A stretch of DNA of 20,000 nucleotides, taken from NCBI GenBank assembly GCA_015478945.1, contig JABUQX010087050.1, forward strand, positions 1 to 20,000, given 5' to 3'. Source of the DNA: Trachelipus rathkii (Eukaryota > Arthropoda > Malacostraca > Isopoda > Trachelipodidae). A program made the translations under genes and the position numbers. Below the pieces are notes generated by a model that saw only the letters and a program-made list of their open reading frames with translations, was not told the origin of the DNA and made no database searches. Below are positions 9,932-18,605 of this stretch, one piece after another (the stretch's first letter is position 1; every line of letters starts with the position of its first letter).

Positions 9932-12755
9932 AAGGAGCAGCGCTTTATGTCTGACCGTAAGATATTTCAGGGCTTTAACATGTACCCTACAAAGTAGGGG
10001 CAGGATGGCTAGATGGAGTCTGAGAGAACTGCAGACAGGAGGACATGTGCCTCAAGTTCCATAGGTGCTCGAGCAAGTACTTACTTCTGCTCTCACTAAG
10101 AAAATCATGCTTCGCGATTTTGCCGAGTAGCTAGTTCGCTGAGTCTATAATATGACCAGTCGAAGCGATCAGACGAGCGTGATAAGAGGCTGTACCGAGA
10201 AGACACGGAAAATACCTATACAGATAGAGGTCTTATGACGTAGAGTCCATTATCTGACTAGCTGTTGGAGCACTGCAGATATGCGGTCACAGAGGAGGAG
10301 GACTGAGATATGGATGTGGAGCTGATTGCACTGGATTTAGGACACAGTTGCAAGATCCGGATAATCTTGAGCGGAGGGCTCTTTTCAGATATACAGAAAT
10401 CGAAGAGATGAGGCTGCGCAAAGCACCAGAACAATCTCATTGAGAGACTATTCCTATATACGATGATAACCAGTGCAGATGGCTTAGAGCTGTGAGCCAT
10501 TCCAGACATAGAGCGGCTGTCTAGGAGAGTTTGATTACATTCTATCGGATCTTGGCGACACTAACTGGCATCAGATGATGGAGTCAGGAGGTTGTCTGAA
10601 ACCATGGTTGACTTCCAGACACTAGAAATGGATCAGATTCTTCTGCTCCTAGATTTTCGACTCAACATATGGAAACACATGGGTGAATCTCGCTTTGTAT
10701 GTACAGGGTATGGCATTCGTGGAACATTCACAGGTCCACAAGAACTATGATAGCTAAGAAATGAGAGTCTCTCTATCTCTCCAGGATCTGTCACGCTGAA
10801 ATTAAATAATATGGCATCACATTATGTGATTACGATCGGAAGAATTACGGTGATCAAGCGGGAGACTTACAATGGACATTGAACGATGTACTATCACACA
10901 GAGAGAGATGTTGGGAGGACGTGTTCGATAGGGAGGCTTGCTACATTAGCGTTCGGCGAAAGAATAATAGCTCCGCGTAGAAGGAGTTTATTATGTATTG
11001 AGTTTTGAACAGAATCGTAATGCAACACGATGTGTCATTGACCCAAAACACCGCCCTCTGTTCACGATTCAACAGCAATAGAGCATATACTGCTCATTAA
11101 AGTGTGATACAAATGGTATCTAGCGAGATGGACGTTACGACACACGTGCGAAAGTACTTATTGTGAAAGAGAACTACTCGATTCACGATCTTAAGATCAC
11201 GAGAACAAAGGATATCACAAAGTGCAAGATTGATTTAGCAGCATGTAAAGAGTGTCTAAACTACCCTGTGCGTCTGCAGAGAGTTATGCGGCACTCAATC
11301 CATAAATTGGGTATTGTGTGGTTCGAGGATCTAGAATCTGAGAAACACGCATGATACTTATTAATACAATGAATCTATCCTATAGGGCAGAAAGATGAGA
11401 CGCAAGCTGAGAGGATCTGTATATATGAACTTCGGATCTATATATAGAGACATCAAAATGATGATGAGAAGAACTATCAGCCGCAAATAAGAAACAATAG
11501 GTCAGCAGAATAGAGGTGACCTAGGGTCGTGTTACGAAGAAGTGCTGGAACTAGAGCGATTATTTATACTAGTGCAAGTTGAGTTGCTAAGAAGCGCCAC
11601 GCATAAGTGATGTATCTCGGGAATAGGATATATATTGGCTGGGAGGAAGAGCAAAAGTACATGTATATTAAAGGAAACCATGATAAGGAGCAGAACGTGG
11701 TTGAAAAGACTCTTGCGTGGCTGTAAATGGAGAGGGCATGCACGTTCTAGTACGAGTATAATCGGCATATAAAAAGACGATCGAGTTGTGAGTGGAGAGA
11801 GCAGAGAGGAATGTATGGGCACTAGTGACATGCTTACGGCGACGACGTCTGATAGAGTAACAGGATGCGCACCCACAATCGCGATAATTACGCTCGCTAA
11901 CTCTCTGGAAAAACTATACTCGGAAACGTAGTTTGCTGTAAGTATATGGTCACTAGTGACAGTTCGTAAGATTATATGCATTGTCGCGTCGTGTTTTCTA
12001 TCTAATCGAGCCTTAAGAATGAGCAGAAATTGATCTGACACGGAAAGTCGGCACTCGATGCTCATAATATGCGTTTGCTGGCATTATATTGGAGTCCTAG
12101 GTATAGTAAATCACAATACGCGAAGCGAGATTGTACGAGAGACTTGTGATGGCGCTAATATTCGATGTATTCTGTAGCATGTAGCTGAGGTGCGTTGTCG
12201 CGAGAGGTAGAGAGATCTGTAACGCACTCTTGCGACTCTTGTCTGAGAGGACATGTATGAGAATCGCATAGTCGAGCCGAGTTTGATTGGGAGGATGACT
12301 CGGATCCCTTTACAGGATGCGAGTGATGAAACACATATGCTCAATGTTGCAGATTTCGCATACTAAGGTACTCGATTATAGCCTTGAAATGTGTACGGAG
12401 GGTAAAGAGTAAGTGACACTCATCGGTTGCCTTGAGGTACGATGCTTGACGGGAATATGCTATAGTCTTCGCAAAGGACAATGAGACGGATGCTAAATCT
12501 GATGATATCGAGATAAGATAATCTTTCCGATTGGAGGTAGATGATGCTCAACGTCGTGCTTGTAGGTGCAAATGGACTTTGAGCAAACAAATTGCCCTCA
12601 TAAATATACCATATCTACAAATACACTCACCGGATGCTAGAATAAACACAGCATATGTTTGGATAACTATAACTGATGGGGGATCCTACTAATTAATGTC
12701 TGTACCCTGCTGAAGTCTATGAATGATATTAAGAGAGAAGGCTGCAGAGAGATAG

Positions 12756-13340
12756 GTGGTGAAACACAAGCTAGAAGCAGTGGCTAAACGTGGTTCAAAC
12801 CGGGGAGATCGCTATACGATCTGGTGTTCGCTTGAAAATGATCGTGAAAAGAATTGGGAAAATAGCACTGTGCAGCTTTTTAGTACCCTAGAAAAGGCTT
12901 TTGATAGAGCGCCAAGGGAGTTGTGTTATTGTGGCGGGAACTGAGAAGAATAGAATTGGATATTATCCCTCGTGAAAATTTGAGATTTAAATAAGCAGTT
13001 CAACACTTTGGCACAGTCACATATGTACGATACAGCAAACAATACAAGAGAAACTATGCACTCGTGATATAATCCGGTGGCAAGGAGAAAACATTTAAAT
13101 AGCGGTCATCACTAGTAGTGAGTAGCTAAGGGAAGCACGTGACTCTATCCTCAGAGGAGTTTATTTTTGTTTATGATACTCATGGAGGACGAAGAAGGGG
13201 AGTAACTAGTATGGTGATACATATGCGTCTGCCAGAGAAATGGCTATGTATCTGTTTGGATCACGATGTGGATGGATCTTGGTTGAGTCTTGTTTGCACA
13301 AAACTAAGAGAGACTTGCAGAATTTCTGAAGGTCTATAGG
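12756..13340 (+). pseudogene. frame-broken reverse transcriptase domain of a LINE
   Basis: The pieces match the palm and fingers of a non-LTR reverse transcriptase, which copies element RNA into DNA at a nicked target. In one frame, 12,794-12,832 reads FKPGRSLYDLVFA, corresponding to the family motif GFxPGRSTxDAIF. After a frame change, 12,843-12,923 includes REKNWEN and then LEKAFDRAPREL, the family's LEKAFDRVPRE motif, with the first catalytic Asp at 12,903-12,905. Next, GGKEKTFK at 13,076-13,099 and GHH at 13,104-13,112 (another frame) match the stretch leading to the HQGSALSP motif, which is itself interrupted by stops. From 13,139, IFVYDTHGGRRRGV followed by MVIHMRL resembles LFxxVMDxxxRxxRxGxP and the hydrophobic strand before YADD. 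The second catalytic Asp pair is not recognisable. At least three frameshifts make it non-functional as read. Confidence 0.6.
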
Positions 13341-13577
13341 TACAGAAGATTTAAAAGGACAAGGGGTAGCAGGACACTAATACCGAGAAGATACACGACA
13401 GCGTGTATTAGTCTAATCAGATCGGAGGTGGTGAGTTGTTCTGGGAGCATGAGTTGAAAGATAAGTAGAAGGGCCTTGAGACAAGAGGCGAGCTTTTAAT
13501 ATTCTGGGGTGCTACCTATGTCGCAGAGAACTATACGATATAATGCTGGAGATAATCAAAGCAGAGATGAATTGTGA

Positions 13578-14085
13578 AATATATTAAAAGAGGGCACCGC
13601 AAAAGGGCTTATAAAAGTAGCAATAGATTGTTTACCATTGTCTGAAGGAAAGAACATTTCCAGACAAGCTTTCATAGATGGTGCATGTACACCAAGTACA
13701 CCCTGAGGCCAATACTTGATCGTATGTGGACATGAAGTCGCTGAGGCTCTTAATGCTAGAGCAAATAGCAAGTTGGGAGCATGCATTGCGATAGGCCGTG
13801 TTTTGGTGACTGATTAGAGGAGTAACAACAAGACGTAATCAGGATAGAGTAAGATTGAGGAGCGCTAGAGCGATTTCGGCGCGTGAAAGCGTGGTAAGCT
13901 TGAGCGGAGAGACGGACAGCTGCGATGGTACGTTATTAACAGTTAAGAAGGTATGGCAGGAGCAATCGAGTGCCCAGAAACATATCTGGAATGTGATTAT
14001 CGACGCAGGGATGGATGAAAGAAGTGTGGGGAAGAACCTAAAGTTAGATCGAGCGACAACGGAGCGTGGCTAATGCATAAAGAGA
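13578..14085 (+). pseudogene. possible C-terminal remnant of the LINE ORF2
   Basis: Downstream of the reverse transcriptase, one frame is open from 13,578 to 13,814 apart from a single TGA at 13,704-13,706 (42 and 36 codons either side). Its second half reads GQYLIVCGHEVAEALNARAN. I do not recognise it, and its identity with a LINE tail is not shown. Around 13,850-13,890 the shifting frames recall the LRWFGHV region of LINE C-termini only weakly. A 72-codon frame ends at 14,073 with SVGKNLKLDRATTERG, which sits where this LINE family usually ends. The position supports a LINE C-terminus, but the residue matches are weak. Confidence 0.2.
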
Positions 14086-14222
14086 AAGGAAACTCCAGGA
14101 ATGTGGATCGCGCGTCTGCGATTGTGGATGGACAGAAGACGTTGGAGAAGTTTCGTGGCAGAGGAGACAACCTGACAGATGCAGTGCTATCGTCACAGGA
14201 GATTGATGAGAAAGCGAGTGAA

Positions 14223-14654
14223 GAACTACTATTATATTAATAATTCACCTCTACTCTACGTTATGTATACATAGCCCATATATTATATCCTAGTATACGA
14301 TACTCCATTACTATAGTATAGCACAAGGTATAGGTATCGTACTGTGTCTAGTCATACACTACACGTAGTATTTTTGTTAGAGTGGATTACTTTGGATATT
14401 TAATATATCATATTACAAGCTTATATATGATATATTATAACGGAGCTGAGTCACGAGTGAATGCTTTCACTTGATTTATAAACTCTTACTTTAACATCTG
14501 GAGCATAAATATGATACTCAGGCAGTAAAAAAAAATGAAAAATCACTAACTTTAGTTTAGGTATAATCTTTCCTACTAAATAGTTTTGACTTGTAGGTTA
14601 TTTTAGCGTTTGTGATATTTTAAAATCACATCCTATCTCTGACCTAAAAAGAAA
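14223..14654. other. AT-rich non-coding DNA with a palindromic patch
   Basis: The sequence returns to AT-rich after the LINE block. A perfect inverted repeat TACGATAC/GTATCGTA (14,296-14,303 and 14,334-14,341) encloses a second perfect palindrome TACTATAGTA at 14,309-14,318. No open frame or RNA gene is supportable. Confidence 0.5.
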
Positions 14655-14955
14655 CTAACATTGGTAAGGATTCGACATATCCGCGGATTCGGATCGAATC
14701 TCCGAATTCAAGCTTTTTACAATGGATTCCGGATTCGGATTTCTCGAGAGGTGTCGCAGAATTCGGTTACTGACACAACACAAAGGATGGCGGATGTCGC
14801 GAGAATTCGAAATCCACAGTGCTCGATCCGGATCATCGGATTTGGCATCGAAACATTTCCAGCACACGCGTCCTTGCACCGCTGGAATTTCAGATTCGAT
14901 ATTGCAAAGTGCCGTCGGATTACTCGAGCAAACACCACACAATCAACTGAAATGT
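14655..14955. other. CpG-rich islet with repeated GGATTCGG / GAATTCG motifs
   Basis: About 300 bp are suddenly CpG-rich and carry many short related words: GGATTCG, CGGATTCGGAT, GAATTCG, GATTCGATA and CTCGAG. The motifs occur in both orientations. At the left edge are a perfect 10-bp palindrome ATCCGCGGAT (14,679-14,688) and a hairpin GATTCG-GAT-CGAATC (14,686-14,700). Four overlapping open frames of 82-98 codons span it, two on each strand. That is expected when words such as TTCG and GAATTC avoid stops on both strands, so I do not call any of them a gene. Clusters of short inverted words like this resemble subterminal repeats of cut-and-paste DNA transposons, but no transposase or terminal repeat is seen. 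Confidence 0.4.
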
Positions 14956-14971
14956 AATATATCACCTAAAC

Positions 14972-15001
14972 TATATATATAATATAATATATATATATTA
15001 T

Positions 15002-15045
<44 letters not shown>

Positions 15046-15058
15046 TATATAATATATA
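14972..15058. repeat. (AT)n tract with phase shifts
   Basis: This is an almost pure TA/AT dinucleotide tract with periodic AAT or TTA phase slips (ATAATATA). It is able to form alternative hairpins or a cruciform. It abuts the CpG-rich islet on its left. Confidence 0.9.
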
Positions 15059-16853
15059 CCCATACATAATATAACACCATTATAGAGATAAATGATTAAA
15101 CTATTATCTTTCATTACAGCCTATTATTATATTATAGTGGATATATAACTATATTATATATATCAAATCATATGGGGGAGAAAATAATCTTAAAATATAG
15201 TATTATTATGAGATTAATAGTAGCAAAAATTATCTTTACGTATTAAAATTAGATAATTGTATCTATTTTTGAAATAATCCTAAATATATAAATATTATGG
15301 GCCCTTATAAAAATTGATATAGATTTAAAAAAAAAATATATAAAGTAAATTATATATAATATATATCAAATTAGAATTTAAATATTGCTTATAAAATGTC
15401 TTTGAAGCTGTAATGCTATAAATTATATTAACAATCACATAAAAAAACATAGCTATGATATTTTTTATTAAAAGTGGTTTTTTTATTGCACTCCAGCCTG
15501 AGGGTGGTTCTCATACACACTGAGTTATTATCTAAGTTTGAACAAGGTGTCTAGTCTAAGGCTTTTTGACTTGTTTTTAAACTTCCTACTTATATATAGT
15601 CTATATCCTCGCAATTCTTACTATTTATCTACCGAGACCGATGAAGAGACTGGTGTAGAGATGAGAGAGGAGGCACTGACGCACGTACGTAAAGAAGCAT
15701 GGATTAGTAAGACAATTGGTACTATTGATGTTCATGAGTTCAATATCGAGAATATTCTATTCTTTATGAAAACTCTATCGAGTCTCTGATCCAACAGGCT
15801 AATATACTGGTGCCGAAAATAGAATATTTGAATTAGATAATTATTCCAGCGCAGAGAGATACTACCTGAGAGAGCAAGTATTAATATACGGTGATATTTC
15901 AATATAGGTAATAATATTATACGATATTAATATTACATCTTTACTGGATATAGAAATCTACTTTTTGTAGAGTAATATATTTCAATTATTTAAGTCTTAT
16001 TATTATTATAAGAATTTATTATATATACTAAATATTCGAACTTGACATATTAGCAGAAAAGACAAAATTAAGAAATAAAATCTATTATATTTTTAGAAAT
16101 AATATCGATTTTTAGTATTTTATAGTGTAAATGGAAAGATGTATGAGAGACTAACTAAATGTATAAAATATAGAAACAAAATATTAATATAACATTAGTT
16201 AAAAGCCACTATACGTTATGAGTATAAAATATTTAATAATCTATTAAAATTAATATAAGTATGATTTAATTATTCAATAAATAATAAATAAGTAATAATT
16301 AAATAATAAATACAATAATAATAATAATATAATATATAATAATAATCATATTGTAGGTTTTTTTCAAAGTGTTTCTCCATTAAAATAACAGTTTTCCTTT
16401 CAAGGAAAGAATTTGCCGAAATCATTTTAAGCTTGATTTCATATATTGCGTACTTTATAACATATATATTTCTAAAGTAAGAACTTTAATTGACTTATTT
16501 TTTAAAAAGAGTATTTATTATTGTATTCATTGATTTCTATAATTTTATGAATTTATCATTTCTTTAATAATTTACTATATATCAGAAGTCCGAAGTTTGA
16601 ACGAATTTTAAAGTACTTATGCTTTAATATGAGAAACAACTTCGCTCAAATAGTTCCTTCAGCGACAAATCTATAGATGAGGCTAGCATGTTAATATCAC
16701 TTATTTGCATGTTTTGGCGCAATTGGATTGGCGAGGAGATGTGAACATTGTGCCGCATGCCGACAAATTTACAGATTACTTGGCCATGTTATATTAATAT
16801 TAATTCATTGAAATTGATCCGCTTTTTCTTCAAGCGGCCATTTATATTATACC
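15059..16853. other. AT-rich unique DNA with no supportable gene
   Basis: One 83-codon frame beginning at a TTG lies at 15,538-15,789. Its first half is hydrophobic (around LRLFDLFLNFLLIYSLY) and its second half is charged, but it has no recognised domain. At 15,487-15,500 the 14-mer TGCACTCCAGCCTG occurs, matching the 3' part of vertebrate 7SL/Alu sequence. The similarity does not extend beyond it. Around 16,260-16,350 ATA/AAT-type low-complexity sequence reappears. A slightly GC-richer patch lies at 16,660-16,790. Confidence 0.45.
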
Positions 16854-16864
16854 CTATATATATA

Positions 16865-16904
<40 letters not shown>

Positions 16905-17031
16905 TTTATATATATATATATATATAATAATATAATATCGTATATATATATATATATATATTAATATATATTATATATATTATAATATATATATATAGTA
17001 TATATATATCTATATAATATATATTATATAA
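16854..17031. repeat. (AT)n tract, left arm
   Basis: This is a long TA/AT dinucleotide tract with frequent AAT/ATT phase slips and rare G or C bases. The 64-codon minus-strand frame starting at 17,100 that runs through it gives Ile/Tyr-rich protein and is an artefact of composition. Confidence 0.9.
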
Positions 17032-17141
17032 TGAAAATGAATAATCAATCAATTTGAAAAAAGAATTGGATTTATTTTTTATCTCAATCTGGTCATTCAT
17101 CTGCCCGCATCAATAGATGACTGGCCGCTTCGCCACCGATC
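17032..17141. other. unique islet between two AT tracts
   Basis: A 110-bp unique sequence splits the AT array. It contains a perfect 6-bp inverted repeat TCATCT/AGATGA (17,097-17,102 and 17,115-17,120) and the 9-mer TGGCCGCTT at 17,122-17,130. The 9-mer is the reverse complement of AAGCGGCCA at 16,832-16,840 on the far side of the left AT tract. No coding signal is present. Confidence 0.4.
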
Positions 17142-17171
17142 ATATATATATATACTATATATATTATATAT

Positions 17172-17210
<39 letters not shown>

Positions 17211-17286
17211 TATAATATATATATATAATATATATATATATTATATTATATATATATATATATTATATCATTAAATATATATATAG

Positions 17287-17341
<55 letters not shown>

Positions 17342-17417
17342 TATTATTAATATATATATATCATATATATAATATATATATATTATGTTATATATATATT
17401 ATATATATATTATATAG

Positions 17418-17456
<39 letters not shown>

Positions 17457-17520
17457 GTATATATTTATATATATATTATCATCTATATATATGTATTATA
17501 TAAATATATATATATATATA

Positions 17521-17557
<37 letters not shown>

Positions 17558-17628
17558 ACACATTATATATTATATATAATATATATTATATATATATACT
17601 ATATATATATATATATATTAATATATAA

Positions 17629-17672
<44 letters not shown>
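17142..17672. repeat. (AT)n tract, right arm
   Basis: About 530 bp of TA/AT dinucleotides carry phase slips and one small non-AT interruption (ATGCGGACACA, about 17,552-17,562). The many even-phase blocks are self-complementary, so extensive cruciform or hairpin formation is possible. Length may be unreliable in any assembly. Confidence 0.9.
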
Positions 17673-17673
<1 letters not shown>

Positions 17674-17706
17674 AATGTTGAAGGCTATGTAATTAAAATA
17701 TAATTA

Positions 17707-17860
17707 TGAGATTAGAATTTTGGCTCCAATGATTTTGATTGTGTTTAAATTATGAATCAGGAAGAGATTAAACAACCTTTTCTAGAATAATTTTACCGAG
17801 TAATAGAATTTTTCACTTTAGAAAAAAAGTAAATTTAAAATTTTAAAAGAAGGTAGACAT
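17707..17860. repeat. degenerate direct repeat, copy 1
   Basis: This segment shares ordered words with 19,097-19,260: TGAGATTAG, then AT(A/G)AAT(A/C)AGGAAGAG followed by an AAACAA/TTTCT stretch, then GTAATA, AGAATTTT and TAGAAAAAAA, at similar spacing. The match is diverged and needs gaps. A-rich composition inflates it, so common ancestry is likely rather than certain. Confidence 0.35.
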
Positions 17861-17924
17861 TGAGAAGGAAAAAATTAAACTGTATAATAGTACTATAAAT
17901 CACAAATGAAAAATATCATTTTAT

Positions 17925-17937
17925 ATTTGAGTCAGTG
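17925..17937. repeat. target-site duplication, left copy (ATTTGAGTCAGTG)
   Basis: This is a perfect 13-bp match to 18,593-18,605. The copies sit immediately outside the LINE-derived segment, and the word is not low-complexity, so a target-site duplication is the simplest explanation. Confidence 0.7.
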
Positions 17938-18592
17938 AACAGGACCCACTACGTCTCAAAAAGAAGCGGCCACACTGAGCTGAAAAATCAGCACCATGAG
18001 AGGGCCCGGGCAAATACAAGTTTCAAATGTCAAAGAAAGATTTGAGTGACGAAACGAATTTTCAGTCAGTTAAAAATAAATAAAAACTAAATAAAATTGT
18101 ATCCTTGCATTATAAATAGTCCTAATATTACATGAGCAATAATGTTATCAAAGAAATATTCACTTCTTGAAGATGCAAGAAAATAGAGTTACTGCTAAAG
18201 TGGAAAGATTCAGATAAGATATGGGATAATCTTTTAGAAGGTGTTATGGACCGTAAAGTAGGAAAATGAAGATGGCGAAGAGGGTGCAGATAGGAACAAT
18301 CAATGAAGATATGGTGAACAGATTGCGGGGTGTGGTTACGGCAAAATTTGCAAGTGTGAGGATGGTCCCGTGACATATAGTGACTGTCAGTGATTTTGGT
18401 GTGACCCAATACGGAGGAGTGCAAGTATCACCTCGTGTAAACGCTTTCCTCGGTGGGAGGAAGACCACTCACCGATGCTGAACCATATATTTCTAAGTTT
18501 AGCTCCCCGCTGATCATTCGTTGAAATTGGAAACATTGATGATTGATTTATGTGTATTTATGTTGTAAAATTTTCTTTAATATTAAGGTATG
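17938..18592 (-). mobile_element. 5'-truncated LINE insertion, about 655 bp, minus strand
   Basis: The segment lies exactly between the 13-bp direct repeats. Read on the minus strand, it holds the end of an RNase H-like/zinc-knuckle region (see 18,128-18,540). Next comes an AT-rich 3' untranslated part and then a GC-richer end with GGGCCC/CCCGGG and a hairpin GCTGA-AAAA-TCAGC at 17,979-17,992. No poly-A tail is seen at the 3' end, so the family may end in a non-poly-A tail or the tail is lost. The 5' truncation, typical of failed target-primed reverse transcription, falls near 18,560-18,592. It is unrelated in orientation and motif to the larger LINE at 9,840-14,222. Confidence 0.65.
18128..18540 (-). 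pseudogene. C-terminal RNase H-like region of a Jockey/I-group LINE protein, frameshifted
   Basis: Read from 18,540 downwards, one frame gives KLRNIWFSIGEWSSS and then RLHEVILALLRIG. This matches the KLRxIxxSIxxWxSS...RxxEVxLxRLRIGHT signature at the end of many arthropod LINE ORF2 proteins. The frame then shifts, and from about 18,403 the next frame continues GHTKITDSHYMS, so a single extra base near 18,404 accounts for the break. A CX2CX9HX4C zinc-knuckle-like motif follows (CKFC starting at 18,352, final Cys at about 18,298) with VHHIFIDC, matching the family's TVxHILxxC. The tail LSHILSESFHFSSN...FLHLQEVNISL resembles the usual C-terminal helix. It stops at 18,128. The catalytic half is missing, so it is inactive. 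The exact clade is uncertain. Confidence 0.7.
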
Positions 18593-18605
18593 ATTTGAGT
18601 CAGTG
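18593..18605. repeat. target-site duplication, right copy (ATTTGAGTCAGTG)
   Basis: This is identical to 17,925-17,937 and borders the 5' side of the minus-strand LINE fragment. The flanking bases differ (TATG before this copy, TTAT before the other), which limits the repeat to 13 bp. Confidence 0.7.

Larger units (their letters stand above)
9840..14222 (+). mobile_element. decayed non-LTR retrotransposon (LINE), about 4.4 kb
   Basis: The block is sharply bounded by AT-rich DNA on both sides. It is GC-richer and purine-rich on the plus strand, as expected for the sense strand of a LINE. Reverse transcriptase motifs appear in the right order between 12,794 and about 13,220 but in three changing frames. 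Upstream, an APE-type endonuclease and a first ORF would be expected on the LINE model, but I could not identify them. Near the 5' edge are two perfect hairpins, AAAGAGG/CCTCTTT at 9911-9931 and CCCTAC/GTAGGG at 9985-9999. The 177-codon minus-strand frame at 11,532-12,065 shows no domain and is probably an antisense shadow. No poly-A tail or clear target-site duplication is visible. Heavy frameshifting could be real decay or uncorrected long-read error. Confidence 0.55.

Noticed and set aside
11532..12065. 177-codon open frame on the minus strand, the longest in the window
   Set aside because: It lies antisense to the purine-rich LINE block. A purine-rich sense strand lowers stop codons on the other strand. 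The translation is Ser/Leu/Ile/Val-rich with no domain.
14655..14982. Four overlapping open frames of 82-98 codons, two on each strand
   Set aside because: They coexist because the repeated GGATTCG/GAATTC words contain few stops on either strand. None has a recognisable domain.
15538..15789. 83-codon frame with a hydrophobic first half
   Set aside because: It starts at TTG, has no recognised motif and no flanking exon or promoter. It could be chance in AT-rich DNA.
16906..17100. 64-codon minus-strand frame through the AT tract
   Set aside because: It is almost entirely encoded by an AT microsatellite and is an artefact of composition.
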